This document shows, piece by piece, positions 1 through 8,701 of a stretch of DNA of 64,000 nt. Position 1 is the stretch's first letter; each line of letters starts with the position of its first letter. The notes beneath the pieces are model-generated. The model worked only from the letters and a program-made list of their open reading frames with translations. It made no database searches and was not told where the DNA came from. The position numbers were made by a program, and so were the translations under genes. The DNA comes from Ruegeria marina. GTDB taxonomy: Bacteria > Pseudomonadota > Alphaproteobacteria > Rhodobacterales > Rhodobacteraceae. The DNA is taken from positions 186,001 through 250,000 of the forward strand of contig NZ_FMZV01000001.1 in NCBI RefSeq assembly GCF_900101475.1. Direction: 5' to 3'.

Positions 1-191
1 GACATGGCCCGCGCGACAAACGCCTCGGTCATGCCGGGCGGCAAGGGGTGCGGAATCGCGGTGGTCATCCGCGCGACCCTCTCGTCGCTGGCGTAGTGCT
101 CGATCAGCCCCATGTCCGATTTGCGCAGGGGGCGCAGGTCGAACCGCTCGGTTTCAATGACCGGCTGATTTATGATTGTATCAAACTTCAT
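1..191 (-). CDS. GNAT-family N-acetyltransferase, N-terminal part (cut by window edge)
   Basis: Only the first 63 codons are in the window. The protein starts MKFDTIINQPVIETERFDLR and continues PLRKSDMGLIEHYASD, the usual opening of RimJ/RimL-type GNAT acetyltransferases: 'TERFDLRPL' forms the first strand and is followed by the first helix. Such enzymes move an acetyl group from acetyl-CoA to an amine, often a protein N-terminus; the substrate cannot be told here. The ATG overlaps the stop of the upstream LysE-family gene by four bases (ATGA), so the two are probably translationally coupled. The acetyl-CoA binding motif lies outside the window, so the family call rests on the N-terminus alone. 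Confidence 0.7.
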   Translation of the reverse strand, partial: MKFDTIINQPVIETERFDLRPLRKSDMGLIEHYASDERVARMTTAIPHPLPPGMTEAFVARAM

Positions 192-796
192 TCCTGTGCT
201 CCTCCTCCGAACACAACATAAAAAACCGATGCGACGGTCAGCGCCGCCAGCATCCACATCAGGTATTTCTCGGCCGGCCGTCCTGCAACCGCATGGGCGA
301 TCCGGTCACCGGCAAATGCCCAGATCGGGTGAAAAACCGCCTGACAGGCCAACAATAGAAAGGCAATCGTCAATGTCGCCTGAAAGTGCGGCGTTCCTGT
401 GGCCACAAAGCCGGCAAACCCGCCCACGATCATCGCCCAGGCCTTGGGATTGAGCGGATGCACCAGCAGGCCCGCGCGAAATCCGGGTACGCGATCGGTC
501 TCGGACATCGGGCTCAGGCGGAGATTGGCGATCTTCCAGGCCAGCCAGCAAATATAGGCCACACAAAGGTATTTCAGGCTCTGGAACACCCCGGGCGCCT
601 GTCCCGCAAGTTCCATAAGTCCGAAGCCGACCGGCCAGATCACCAATTGTTTTCCCAGCGCAACCCCGGCCACAAAAGGCACGGCCGCCCGAAAGCCATA
701 GCGTGCGCCAGTCGCCATCAGGGCCATGTTGGCAGGCCCCGGCGTGCCGATCTGGCTTGCGGCAAAGATCAGAAAGCTGGTCGTGGCGACGGCCAT
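188..796 (-). CDS. LysE/RhtB-family amino-acid exporter
   Basis: A 202-residue hydrophobic protein of the usual length for the LysE/RhtB family, inner-membrane exporters of amino acids or derivatives. The family signature near residues 14-26 (SQIGTPGPANMAL) matches the conserved 'xxPGPxxxxv' of the first helix. About six membrane segments are visible, and the central 'HPLNPKAWAM' matches the 'NPKa' loop motif. The substrate cannot be inferred. It overlaps the following GNAT gene by four bases, and pairing of a LysE exporter with an acetyltransferase suggests linked handling of an amine, which is inference. A strong terminator separates it from rpmA upstream. Confidence 0.85.
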   Translation of the reverse strand: MAVATTSFLIFAASQIGTPGPANMALMATGARYGFRAAVPFVAGVALGKQLVIWPVGFGLMELAGQAPGVFQSLKYLCVAYICWLAWKIANLRLSPMSETDRVPGFRAGLLVHPLNPKAWAMIVGGFAGFVATGTPHFQATLTIAFLLLACQAVFHPIWAFAGDRIAHAVAGRPAEKYLMWMLAALTVASVFYVVFGGGAQE

Positions 797-827
797 GGTC
801 GTATCGGATCAAACTTCGGTGAAAACG

Positions 828-858
828 AAAAAAGGGACCGGCAATTCTTGCCGGTCCC
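828..858 (-). terminator. Rho-independent terminator after rplU-rpmA
   Basis: A perfect 11-bp stem (834-844 with 848-858, arm GGGACCGGCAA) closes a 3-base loop and, read on the minus strand, is followed by six T residues (828-833). It lies 34 bases after the rpmA stop and before the LysE-family gene on the same strand, so it should end the ribosomal transcript. Confidence 0.9.
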
Positions 859-892
859 CCATGAATTTTGTCTTGACCTTATGGGTTTCGGC

Positions 893-1162
893 TTATTCTG
901 CGGCCTCCGCCACTGGCAAGACCGAAATGAAGGTGCGCTGTTTGAGGCCCTTGTGGAACTTCACGGCGCCATCGACGGTTGCAAAGATGGTGTGATCCTT
1001 GCCCATGCCAACGCCCTCGCCCGGCCAGAACTTGGTGCCGCGCTGACGCACGATGATGTTGCCGGCGTCGACAGATTCGCCGCCGTATTTCTTGACGCCA
1101 AGGCGGCGACCGATGGAGTCGCGGCCGTTACGGGAGGAACCGCCAGCTTTTTTATGTGCCAT
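893..1162 (-). CDS. rpmA: 50S ribosomal protein L27
   Basis: An 89-residue basic protein of normal L27 length. It opens [20 protein letters not shown], the conserved N-terminal tail that reaches the peptidyl-transferase centre, followed by [20 protein letters not shown] and GTKFWPG. No N-terminal cleavage motif of the Firmicutes type is present. It sits 11 bases downstream of rplU in the standard rplU-rpmA order, and a strong terminator follows. Start and length agree with the family. Confidence 0.98.
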   Translation of the reverse strand: MAHKKAGGSSRNGRDSIGRRLGVKKYGGESVDAGNIIVRQRGTKFWPGEGVGMGKDHTIFATVDGAVKFHKGLKQRTFISVLPVAEAAE

Positions 1163-1173
1163 TCTTTCTCTCC

Positions 1174-1746
1174 TTAGCCTTGAGCCAGCTCTTTGGCCTG
1201 CTCAACCCACTCGGGTTTTATCTTGACCGCGTCGATAGCAGCAATCTGCTCGTCCGACAAGGCGGCCAGAGCGGCGAAGCTGCCGATGCCGGCTTCTGCC
1301 AGCTTCTTGGCGGCCGCAGGGCCGACACCGGTGATCTTGGTCAGATCGTCCGAACCGGCGGCGGCAGCGGCCGGAGCGGCAGCGCCCTTGGGGGCTTGGC
1401 CGGTTGCGGCCTTGATGCCGGTCTTGTCCGCGCCCGAGGTCAGGATCTCGGTGATCTTGACCAGGGTCAGCTTCTGACGGTGACCCTTGGTCCGCTGCGA
1501 GCTGTGCTTGCGGCGGCGCTTGACGAAATGGATCAGCTTCTCGCCCTTGACCTGCTCGATCACCTCGGCCTGAACGGCCGCGCCATCGACCAGCGGAGCG
1601 CCCACGACCGGCGCGTCGCCGCCCAGCATCAGCACTTCGTTGAATTGAACTTTTTCACCTGCGTCGGCAGCCAGTTTCTCAACGCGGAGCACATCGCCCG
1701 CCTGAACCTTGTACTGCTTGCCGCCAGTCTTGAGGACCGCAAACAT
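1174..1746 (-). CDS. rplU: 50S ribosomal protein L21 with C-terminal helix-hairpin-helix extension
   Basis: Residues 1-103 are a normal L21, binding 23S r[23 protein letters not shown] at the start and '[23 protein letters not shown]' near 75-97. The protein then continues to 190 residues. An Ala/Gly/Pro linker (about 108-132) leads into a helix-hairpin-helix-like domain: '[21 protein letters not shown]' followed by a second helix pair rich in Ala and Glu. Typical L21 has about 103 residues, so roughly 85 are added. The extension is recurrent in Rhodobacteraceae as far as I know; its role is unknown. rplU heads the rplU-rpmA operon. Confidence 0.95.
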   Translation of the reverse strand: MFAVLKTGGKQYKVQAGDVLRVEKLAADAGEKVQFNEVLMLGGDAPVVGAPLVDGAAVQAEVIEQVKGEKLIHFVKRRRKHSSQRTKGHRQKLTLVKITEILTSGADKTGIKAATGQAPKGAAAPAAAAAGSDDLTKITGVGPAAAKKLAEAGIGSFAALAALSDEQIAAIDAVKIKPEWVEQAKELAQG

Positions 1747-1969
1747 GCGTCTTTCCTTCTTGTCACCGCGTTCTTCGGTCCCCGGTTCCCCGGACGTTCC
1801 GGCCCCCGATCAAGGGATGCCACCTGCGAACAGCGCGCCCTGTCACGGGCGGATTAAGCGAACCGCCGTCTCCGGTCGGATCAAACGATAACGAAACCCG
1901 GCGCGGATTTCCGGCCGGGATGCGGGCTTATCGTCGGACCAGGGGTGTTTGTCAACCGAAAAGCGCGGG

Positions 1970-2779
1970 TCAGAGATCGGTCGCGCCCAGAGCCACCCCG
2001 ACCGCGCGGCCAAGGTCGTATGAGATCCCGTCATAAAGGTCGTCGAACCCTTCGAACAGCGCCTCGTTGATGGCCCGCCCCGCGTCACTGGCCGCAAAAT
2101 CCAGATTGCCCTGCATCTGGGCTCCGGACAGCGGCGAATAGGCGAACAGCAGGAAACCGTAGACCCATTTGCGGGTCTCGGCTTCGGTTTCCCCGCGGTT
2201 TTCGATCAATTCGGAAAGAACCGCCTCGTCGTCGCGGGGCGTACCCTGCCCATCTGCCAGACCCAGGTAGAAATAATAATCCGAACTGATGGCCCCGCGT
2301 ACATTCCTGGGCACCAGTTCATTGATCCGGATATACTCGTCGATCATCCGGTACATGGGCTGCTTCTTGTCCATGTCCCTGGCGGCCTCAAAGGCCATCT
2401 CCTCGATTTCGGGTTCGGCAAAGGCGCGTCTGGCTGCGTTTTCCAGTTTCAGGATCGTCTGTCCAAGGTCCGAGCCGAAAAAGGAGATCGCGGCGACCAG
2501 TTCCTCTTCGTTCAGCCGCTCGGCCAGCGCGCCGCGCAGGGCTCGCGTCATCCGGGCGGTGTCGTAGATCGTCTTTACCTGCGCGGCAAAGACCTGACCG
2601 CCGGATCCTTCCAGCATCTCGGCGTCGAGCGTCTCTCCATACCGCAATCCCTCTTCGCGAAGGATCGTCACCACTTCCTCAAGCCGCATGGCATCCGCAA
2701 GCCGGTCGATGGCTTCGCTGGCGCGGACCGGAAGTGCCAGCACCACAGTCAAAACAGTTGCGGCGATCAAGCGCATCAC
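1970..2779 (-). CDS. Exported DUF2059-like protein, second of a tandem pair
   Basis: A 269-residue protein with an N-terminal signal peptide (hydrophobic core about 4-16, AxA-like end 'PVRA-SEA') and then an all-helical, acidic body. The region 'LNEEELVAAISFFGSDLGQTILKLE' (about 95-119) matches the DUF2059 pattern, in which a helix ending in 'F..s.lGq' recurs. It is probably periplasmic; its function is not known. The ATG overlaps the stop of the upstream paralogue by four bases, so the two are co-translated. The C-terminal half (YYFYLGLADGQG, SYDLGRAVG) has no motif I recognise. Confidence 0.7.
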   Translation of the reverse strand: MMRLIAATVLTVVLALPVRASEAIDRLADAMRLEEVVTILREEGLRYGETLDAEMLEGSGGQVFAAQVKTIYDTARMTRALRGALAERLNEEELVAAISFFGSDLGQTILKLENAARRAFAEPEIEEMAFEAARDMDKKQPMYRMIDEYIRINELVPRNVRGAISSDYYFYLGLADGQGTPRDDEAVLSELIENRGETEAETRKWVYGFLLFAYSPLSGAQMQGNLDFAASDAGRAINEALFEGFDDLYDGISYDLGRAVGVALGATDL

Positions 2780-3615
2780 AGGTCCTGGGTCGGTTGAAGA
2801 CCGGCCATGCGTGTTGCAAGCCGTTCGAAGCGGTCGGCCATGATGTGATATTGCACGGCATTGAGCAATTCATAGACTTCCTGCATCAGGGGCTGTTCCA
2901 GTGCTTCGGTATAGGTTTGCACCTCGGAATCCGAAAACGCCTGATAAGTAAATGCCGCCCCCGCCAGGGCCGAGATTTGCAGGCTGTTGCGCAACTCGGT
3001 CTCGTTGCGCCGCAGCAGCGTGCGCAGATCCTCGGTATCCATGTCCAGTTCGATCACCCCCGCGGCGCTGGCCGCCAGCAGAAACCGCAACTGGATCTCC
3101 TGCAAGGCCCTGAGCGCGGTGCCCGAGGAATCGATGGCGCGATTCATCCGCTTCAGCCATTCGACGCGGGTCGAGCCATGCCGCACGAGTTCGGAAACGA
3201 TCGCCTGGCCCGCCTCCTGCTTGAGTTCGTCGTCCTCCATGTGCGAAGCGTTCTCGGCCACCACCAGGCGCTGCCCTAGGTCGCTGGCATAGAACGCGAC
3301 CGCGTGATCAAGTGCATCGTCACTCAGCGTCTCTTCGAGTATGTCGAGCGCGTCGCTGCGCATGGCATCGGTGTCGAACACTTCTCCCGCAAGGTCGCGC
3401 CACTGCTGGCCAAAGGCTTCGGCATCTAGCCCCAGCATCTGCGGTGCCGAGGCCGAAGACAGGGCGATCGAGTCGAGCGCCACATCGAATCCGGTGGTCA
3501 CCAGAAACGCCTCGATCCGCGTCCGGTCGGCGGCCCGGGCGGGCAGCACGGCGAGGGAGAGAAGCAAGACAATGGCCGCAAGCGGCATCCAGCGGGCAGG
3601 ACGAAGATGTATCAT
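2776..3615 (-). CDS. Exported DUF2059-like protein, first of a tandem pair
   Basis: A 279-residue protein when started at 3615, which places a clear signal peptide at the N-terminus (MIHLRPARWMPLAAIVLLLS then LAVLPARA). A reading from 3699 would put 28 unlikely residues before it. The body resembles the following gene: 'LSDDALDHAVAFYASDLGQRL' (about 100-120) is the equivalent DUF2059-type segment. Both are probably periplasmic and of unknown function. Similar layout and the four-base overlap point to an old duplication. A tRNA-Ser gene lies 125 bases upstream on the other strand. Confidence 0.7.
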   Translation of the reverse strand: MIHLRPARWMPLAAIVLLLSLAVLPARAADRTRIEAFLVTTGFDVALDSIALSSASAPQMLGLDAEAFGQQWRDLAGEVFDTDAMRSDALDILEETLSDDALDHAVAFYASDLGQRLVVAENASHMEDDELKQEAGQAIVSELVRHGSTRVEWLKRMNRAIDSSGTALRALQEIQLRFLLAASAAGVIELDMDTEDLRTLLRRNETELRNSLQISALAGAAFTYQAFSDSEVQTYTEALEQPLMQEVYELLNAVQYHIMADRFERLATRMAGLQPTQDL

Positions 3616-3739
3616 GACCCAGAGCCTAAGCCTTTTCCGGGGCGCGGCAACGGAAAAACGGGAGAAGGCAAAAACTTCCAACTTTCCGCTTGCACCCATC
3701 TGCGAACCTGACTAAATCCCCCCCTCACCAGACCCCCGC

Positions 3740-3829
3740 GGAGAGGTGCCGGAGTGGTCGAACGGGGCGGTCTCGAAAACCGTTGTGGGTGCAAGCCCAC
3801 CCAGGGTTCGAATCCCTGTCTCTCCGCCA
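3740..3829 (+). tRNA. tRNA-Ser (anticodon CGA)
   Basis: A 90-base class II tRNA with a long variable arm (GTTGTGGGTGCAAGCCCACC). The acceptor stem GGAGAGG pairs with TCTCTCC, the discriminator is G, and CCA is encoded. The anticodon loop CTCGAAA gives CGA, reading UCG serine codons. The T arm has the standard GGTTCGAAT loop. Confidence 0.97.
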
Positions 3830-4140
3830 CTATCCCCTGATTACATTGGCAATAAGCCAGTTCTTCTTGCCGACGGCCGTGCGCGACGCACCGTTCGGCA
3901 AGTCCCATGGCAGTACGCCGCCGTTGTGTTGGATGCGGTGCAGGTTGGCCCCTGCCTCCGGTCAGCGCATGATTTGGCCCGCCGAGAAATGAGCAGAACA
4001 GGCCTTTTGAATCACGGGATGAGGAATACCCATATTGGCAGCGGGCATATCGAAGCCCGCTGTCCTTTCCGGCGGCACTCTCCCGGCAGGCCTATCCAAA
4101 CCCGGCTGCTTCAATGGACGTTGACCGGAGTCAGGTGCCC
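3830..4140. other. Gene-free stretch between tRNA-Ser and the DmdB-like gene
   Basis: I see no gene with a believable start here; the open frames crossing it are shadows of the ligase gene. It contains one perfect 7-bp hairpin (4040-4046 with 4055-4061, loop of eight bases), 80 bases after the minus-strand stop, without a clear T run on either side. It might be a weak terminator for the ligase gene. Confidence 0.5.
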
Positions 4141-5760
4141 TCAGCCCGTCAGCGCATCCTTGAACTGCTCGCGCAGGGTTCGTTTCAGCACCTTGCCCGT
4201 GGCATTGAGCGGCAGCGCATCGACGAAGACCGCCTTGTCCGGCACCTGCCATTTGGCGATCTTGCCGTCGAAGAAGGCCAGCAGCTCCTCCTCGCTCGGG
4301 TCCTCGCCGTCGGCCTTGACCGCCACAAGCAGCGGGCGTTCGTCCCACTTGGGATGCGGCACGCCGACCACCGCGGCGGTGGCCAGCTTGGGGTGCGCCA
4401 CGGCAATGTTTTCCAGCTCGACCGAGCTGATCCATTCGCCGCCCGACTTGATGATGTCCTTGGACCGGTCGCGGATCGTCATGAAGCCGTCCGGGTCCAG
4501 CGTGGCGACATCGCCCGTGGCGAACCAGCCGTCCTGCAGCACTTCGGTGTCCTGCATCCGGAAATACCCGTCCAGCACCCAGTGCCCGCGCACCATCAGG
4601 TCGCCCTGTGTCACCCCGTCGTTGGGCAGCGTGTTGCCGTCGTCATCGACGATCTTCAGCTCGACCCCATAGGGGGGCCGGCCCTGGTTCTCGCGCAGCC
4701 TGTGCTGCGCCTCGACCGGCAGTGCCTTGTGCTTGGCCAAGGGCTGGTTGGTGGTGCCCAGCGGGCTCATCTCGGACATGCCCCAGGCATGGATCGTGTC
4801 GACGCCATAGACATCGCGGAAGGTGGCGATCATCGACGGCGGGCAGGCCGAGCCGCCGATCACCGTCCGTTTCAGGCTTTCCAGCTTGCTGCCCCTGGAT
4901 TTGGCCGTGGCCAGCAGTCCCTGCCAGATCGTCGGCACCCCCAGCGCGATGGTGACGTCGTAGGTGTCGATCAGCCCGACCAGCGCATCCCCGTGCAGAT
5001 CCGGCCCCGGCAGCACCATGCGCGCGCCCACCATGGCACAGGCATAAGGCGTACCCCAGGCGTTGACATGGAACATCGGCACCACCGGCAGCACCACGTC
5101 GGCGGCCGAGAACCCGATGCAGTCGGGCGTGTTGGAGCCAAAGCTGTGCAGCATGGTCGAACGATGCGAATAAAGCACCCCCTTGGGGTTGCCCGTGGTG
5201 CCCGAGGTATAGCACAGGCTCGACGCGGTGCGCTCGTCCAGATCCGGCCAGTCGAACCCGGCGTCGCCGGTCTCGATCAGCTCGTCATAGAACTCCAGCC
5301 CCGGCAATGCCTCGGCCGCCGCCGCGTCCCGTGGCCCCATCAGCACGAAATGCTCGACCCCGGTCAGATGCTCGCGAATGCCGGCGATCAGCGGCACGAA
5401 GGTGGCGTCGAAAAAGACGACCTTATCCTCGGCATGGTTGATGATGTAGATCAGCTGCTCGGGGAAGAGCCGCGGGTTGATCGTGTGCAGGACGAACCCC
5501 GCCCCCGACACCCCATAGTACAATTCCAGATGCCGGCGGTTGTTCCAGGCCAGTGTCGCAACCCGCGCCTGCGGCTCCAGCCCCAGCCGCGTCAGCGCCG
5601 ATCCCATGCGCCGCGCATTGGCGGCGATCCCGGCCCAGCTGGTTTCCTCGATCGCGCCCCCGGTGCTCACCGACCAGATCTGCGTCTGCCCGTGATAGCG
5701 CTCCGCATGGTCGATCAAGGACGAAATCACCAGCGGTTGCGTCATCATCTGTCCGAACAT
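4141..5760 (-). CDS. dmdB: Acyl-CoA ligase, DmdB-like (probable 3-methylmercaptopropionate-CoA ligase)
   Basis: A 539-residue AMP-forming acyl-CoA synthetase. The P-loop is 'YTSGTTGNPKG' (about 178-188), 'GMSEMSPLGTTNQP' (about 320) forms the adenine and acyl region, 'GWFATGDVATLDPDG' (about 408) carries the ribose-binding Asp, and the C-terminal catalytic Lys is in 'LNATGKVLKR'. Length and the opening MFGQMMTQPLVISSLIDHAE closely match what I remember of roseobacter DmdB, which activates 3-methylmercaptopropionate in DMSP demethylation. A medium-chain fatty-acid ligase role remains possible. Start 5760 is preferred over 5784 because GAGAGGAGA precedes it as a ribosome-binding site. dmdA, dmdC and dmdD are not nearby. 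Confidence 0.75.
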   Translation of the reverse strand: MFGQMMTQPLVISSLIDHAERYHGQTQIWSVSTGGAIEETSWAGIAANARRMGSALTRLGLEPQARVATLAWNNRRHLELYYGVSGAGFVLHTINPRLFPEQLIYIINHAEDKVVFFDATFVPLIAGIREHLTGVEHFVLMGPRDAAAAEALPGLEFYDELIETGDAGFDWPDLDERTASSLCYTSGTTGNPKGVLYSHRSTMLHSFGSNTPDCIGFSAADVVLPVVPMFHVNAWGTPYACAMVGARMVLPGPDLHGDALVGLIDTYDVTIALGVPTIWQGLLATAKSRGSKLESLKRTVIGGSACPPSMIATFRDVYGVDTIHAWGMSEMSPLGTTNQPLAKHKALPVEAQHRLRENQGRPPYGVELKIVDDDGNTLPNDGVTQGDLMVRGHWVLDGYFRMQDTEVLQDGWFATGDVATLDPDGFMTIRDRSKDIIKSGGEWISSVELENIAVAHPKLATAAVVGVPHPKWDERPLLVAVKADGEDPSEEELLAFFDGKIAKWQVPDKAVFVDALPLNATGKVLKRTLREQFKDALTG

Positions 5761-5948
5761 GGACGTCTCCTCTCTCTCACTCATTCCAACGCGTGCCTCG
5801 TCACAGCCGCGATGTCTCCCCGTTTATATGCGTACCGCGCCGCGCGTTCGCCGCCACGATCCGTCCCGTGCCTGGCACCCTGCCAACACCGGTGAGCCAA
5901 GACAATATCCCGCTTGTCATCTGCCGCAACGACAGTTAGCCCGATGTC

Positions 5949-6419
5949 ATGCAGCTTCGATACCACACACCGCTCGACCCCCGGGAACAACTGGCCCATG
6001 GTCTGGCCGCGCCGCAGCCGCTGGCGCTGGCCGACAGGGTCCGCTTTGCAGAACTCGACATTCTCAATCACGTCAACAACAAGGCCTATGTCGAGTGGTT
6101 CGAGACCCTGCGCGTGGCCTATGTCAACACGCTTTGCCGCCCCTTCTTCGACGGGCCGGAGCCGCGCATCGTGATCCGCAACGCCAACCTGCATTACATC
6201 CGCGAGATGGTGCAGGACGAGGATTACATCGTCACCGCCCGCGTCACCGGCTTCCGCCAGTCCTCCTTCACGATGGAACAACAGCTCTGGTCCGGCGACC
6301 TGCGCGCCCGGCTCGAGGCGGTGATGGTGGCGATGCAGCCCGACGGCTCGGGCAAGTCCCCCCTGCCCGACCGCCTGCTCCGGCAGTTCATCGACCGCGA
6401 CGGGGCGCAGCCGGGTTAA
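5949..6419 (+). CDS. 4HBT-family acyl-CoA thioesterase
   Basis: A 156-residue single hot-dog domain protein, probably cytoplasmic. '[21 protein letters not shown]' (about 32-52) holds the family's active-site region: an Asp followed by 'NHVNN' and a W-x-E helix, as in 4-hydroxybenzoyl-CoA thioesterase and YbgC-like proteins. The substrate is likely an acyl-CoA but cannot be specified. It is divergent from the DmdB-like ligase and convergent with pgi, whose stop codon overlaps this one in the palindrome TTAA. Confidence 0.85.
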   Translation: MQLRYHTPLDPREQLAHGLAAPQPLALADRVRFAELDILNHVNNKAYVEWFETLRVAYVNTLCRPFFDGPEPRIVIRNANLHYIREMVQDEDYIVTARVTGFRQSSFTMEQQLWSGDLRARLEAVMVAMQPDGSGKSPLPDRLLRQFIDRDGAQPG

Positions 6420-8020
6420 CGGTTGCGCAGCACGTAGTCGACAAGCGCCGCTGTCGAGCCGTCCTTGCCTTCGGCGCTTTCGGTTCCGTCCACGATGGGC
6501 CCAAGGGAGGTCGCCAGTTCCTTGCCCAGCTCGACCCCCCACTGGTCGAACGAGTTGATGCCCATGATCACCCCTTCGACGAACACACGGTGCTCATAGA
6601 GCGCCACGATCGCGCCCAGCACCTCGGGTGTCAGCATCGGATAGACCAGCGTGGTCGAAGGACGGTTGCCCTCGAACACCCGGTGCCGCGCCTGCCGTTC
6701 CAGCTCGGCGCCCTCAAGGCCTTTGTCCGACACGATCCGGCGCGCCGCCTCCAGCGGGCGGCCGCGCATCAACGCCTCGGATTGCGCCAGGCAATTGGCC
6801 ACCAGCAACCGGTGGTGATGCGCCAGCTCCGGTTCGTGCCCCCGCGCCGCCAGCATGAATTCGCAGGGCACCACCTGCCTGCCCTGATGGATCAGCTGGT
6901 AAAACGCGTGCTGCCCGTTGGTGCCCGGCTCGCCCCAGACGATCGGGCCCGCCGCCTGCACCAGCGCTGTGCCGTCCATCGCCACCGACTTGCCGTTCGA
7001 CTCCATTTCCAGCTGCTGGAAATAGGCCGGCAGCCGCGCCAGCCGCTGGTCATAAGGCAGCACCGCCCGGCTGGGGTATCCGCAAACCTGGTGGTGCCAG
7101 ATCCCCACCAGCGCCAGCATCACCGGCATGTTCTCGGCCCAGGGCGCGGTCTGGAAATGCCTGTCCATCATCTGTCCGCCGCGCAGGAAGGAGTCGAAAT
7201 CCTCAGACCCAACCGCGATCATCAGGCTCAGCCCGATCGGCCCCCACATGGAATAGCGCCCGCCGACCCAGTCGGCAAAGCCAAAGACATGCGCGCCCGG
7301 GATGCCGAACTCGGCGGTTCGGTCCTCGGCCGTCGAGACGGCCGCGAACTGCCGCGCCGGATCGCCGCCGCCCGCCACCATCCAATCGCGCGCGGTGCGC
7401 GCGTTGGTCATCGTCTCGATGGTGGTGAAGGTCTTCGAGGCCACGATCACTAGCGTCCGCGCCGGATCGAGCCCGCGCAGCGTGTCGGCGATATGCGCCC
7501 CGTCCACATTCGACACGAAATGACAGCGCGGCCCGTCATGATAAGGCGCCAGCGCCAGTGTTGCCATCGCAGGCCCCAGGTCGGAGCCGCCGATGCCGAT
7601 ATTGACCACATCGGTAAAGGCTCCCCCGGCGCCTGCGAGCCGGCCCGACCGCACCGCCCCGGCAAACTCGCGCATCCGCGCCAGCGTCGCCCGCACCCCG
7701 GGCATCACATCGGCGCCATCCACCAGCACGGGACCGCCATCGAGATTGCGCAGCGCCGTGTGCAGCACCGCGCGCCCCTCGGTCTCGTTGATCGGCGAAC
7801 CCGAAAACATCGCGTCGCGCCGCTCGGCCAGCCCGGCGCGGTCGCACAGCGCCACCAGTGCCGCGCGCACGGCGTCGTCGATCTGCGTCTTGGAGTAATC
7901 CAGCAGCATCTCGCCCGCACGTACCGAAAACCCGGCCGCGCGGCCGGGATCTCCGGCAAACAGATCAACCATCCGGCGCCCGCCCAGACCGGCATGCAAG
8001 CTCAGCAATTCGTGAAACAT
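6416..8020 (-). CDS. pgi: Glucose-6-phosphate isomerase
   Basis: A 534-residue phosphoglucose isomerase of the large class I type, interconverting glucose-6-phosphate and fructose-6-phosphate in the cytoplasm. '[14 protein letters not shown]' (about 140) is the first sugar-isomerase signature, '[16 protein letters not shown]' binds phosphate, and '[19 protein letters not shown]' (about 350) contains the catalytic Glu and His. It is the last gene of zwf-pgl-pgi, nine bases after pgl. In roseobacters the order suits a route in which fructose-6-phosphate from gluconeogenesis is returned to the Entner-Doudoroff pathway. Confidence 0.97.
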   Translation of the reverse strand: MFHELLSLHAGLGGRRMVDLFAGDPGRAAGFSVRAGEMLLDYSKTQIDDAVRAALVALCDRAGLAERRDAMFSGSPINETEGRAVLHTALRNLDGGPVLVDGADVMPGVRATLARMREFAGAVRSGRLAGAGGAFTDVVNIGIGGSDLGPAMATLALAPYHDGPRCHFVSNVDGAHIADTLRGLDPARTLVIVASKTFTTIETMTNARTARDWMVAGGGDPARQFAAVSTAEDRTAEFGIPGAHVFGFADWVGGRYSMWGPIGLSLMIAVGSEDFDSFLRGGQMMDRHFQTAPWAENMPVMLALVGIWHHQVCGYPSRAVLPYDQRLARLPAYFQQLEMESNGKSVAMDGTALVQAAGPIVWGEPGTNGQHAFYQLIHQGRQVVPCEFMLAARGHEPELAHHHRLLVANCLAQSEALMRGRPLEAARRIVSDKGLEGAELERQARHRVFEGNRPSTTLVYPMLTPEVLGAIVALYEHRVFVEGVIMGINSFDQWGVELGKELATSLGPIVDGTESAEGKDGSTAALVDYVLRNR

Positions 8021-8029
8021 TCAAATTAC

Positions 8030-8701
8030 CTATTCAGCCCAATGTATTGTAATTCCGTCCAGAACCGCCGCAATCGGCGCCTCCTCGGGTGGCATCGAAA
8101 TCGCCCGCTCCAGCGCAGCGCGCTTGGCCTCGCCATAGATGATCAGATGTTTCGACAAGGCGCCGTCCAGCACCGGCGCGGTCAGCGTGATCCGTGCCTC
8201 TGGCTGGGTTTCCGGCCGCGCCACCGCAAGAGTCGGCGCATCGCTGGCCAATGCCGCCTCGAGCCCGGGCATTCCGGGGAAAAGCGACGCGGTGTGCATA
8301 TCCGTCCCCATTCCCAGCACCAGGACGGAAATCGGCAGGTTCGGGACCAGGGATGCTTCGATTTCCGCCAGGCAATCGTCGGGCTCGACCCCATCCAGGT
8401 AGAGCGGCAGGAACCTGGCGGCACTCGCCCGGTTTACCAGCAGCCGCTCGCCGATCAGCCGCGCGTTCGACCGCATGTCGGCCTGCGGCACGCAGCGCTC
8501 GTCGGTCGGCAGCACGATCACCCGGTGCCAGTCCACATCCGCGGCGCAGAGACCATCGAACACCGGCCCGGGCGTGGTGCCGCCCGGCACGGCCAGCGTG
8601 ACCGTCTCATGTGTGAGCAGCGCGGCTTCAAGTTCCCCCGCAAGGCGGTTGGCAAGGTCGATGGCCAACATCTCTCGATCGGGATAGTCTTGTATCTTCA
8701 T
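8030..8701 (-). CDS. pgl: 6-phosphogluconolactonase
   Basis: A 223-residue member of the DevB/Pgl family that hydrolyses 6-phosphogluconolactone to 6-phosphogluconate. Family motifs are 'LAVPGGTTPGPVFDGL' near the N-terminus, 'VDWHRVIVLPTDERCVP' (about 68-85) and 'VLGMGTDMHTASLFPG' (about 130-145). Start 8701 is chosen because its ATG overlaps the zwf stop in ATGA; the longer reading from 8719 would run into zwf. It is the middle gene of zwf-pgl-pgi. Confidence 0.95.
   Translation of the reverse strand: MKIQDYPDREMLAIDLANRLAGELEAALLTHETVTLAVPGGTTPGPVFDGLCAADVDWHRVIVLPTDERCVPQADMRSNARLIGERLLVNRASAARFLPLYLDGVEPDDCLAEIEASLVPNLPISVLVLGMGTDMHTASLFPGMPGLEAALASDAPTLAVARPETQPEARITLTAPVLDGALSKHLIIYGEAKRAALERAISMPPEEAPIAAVLDGITIHWAE

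Noticed and set aside
3746-4672. A long + strand frame over tRNA-Ser and the DmdB-like gene
   Set aside because: It starts inside the tRNA and runs antisense to a gene with clear family motifs.
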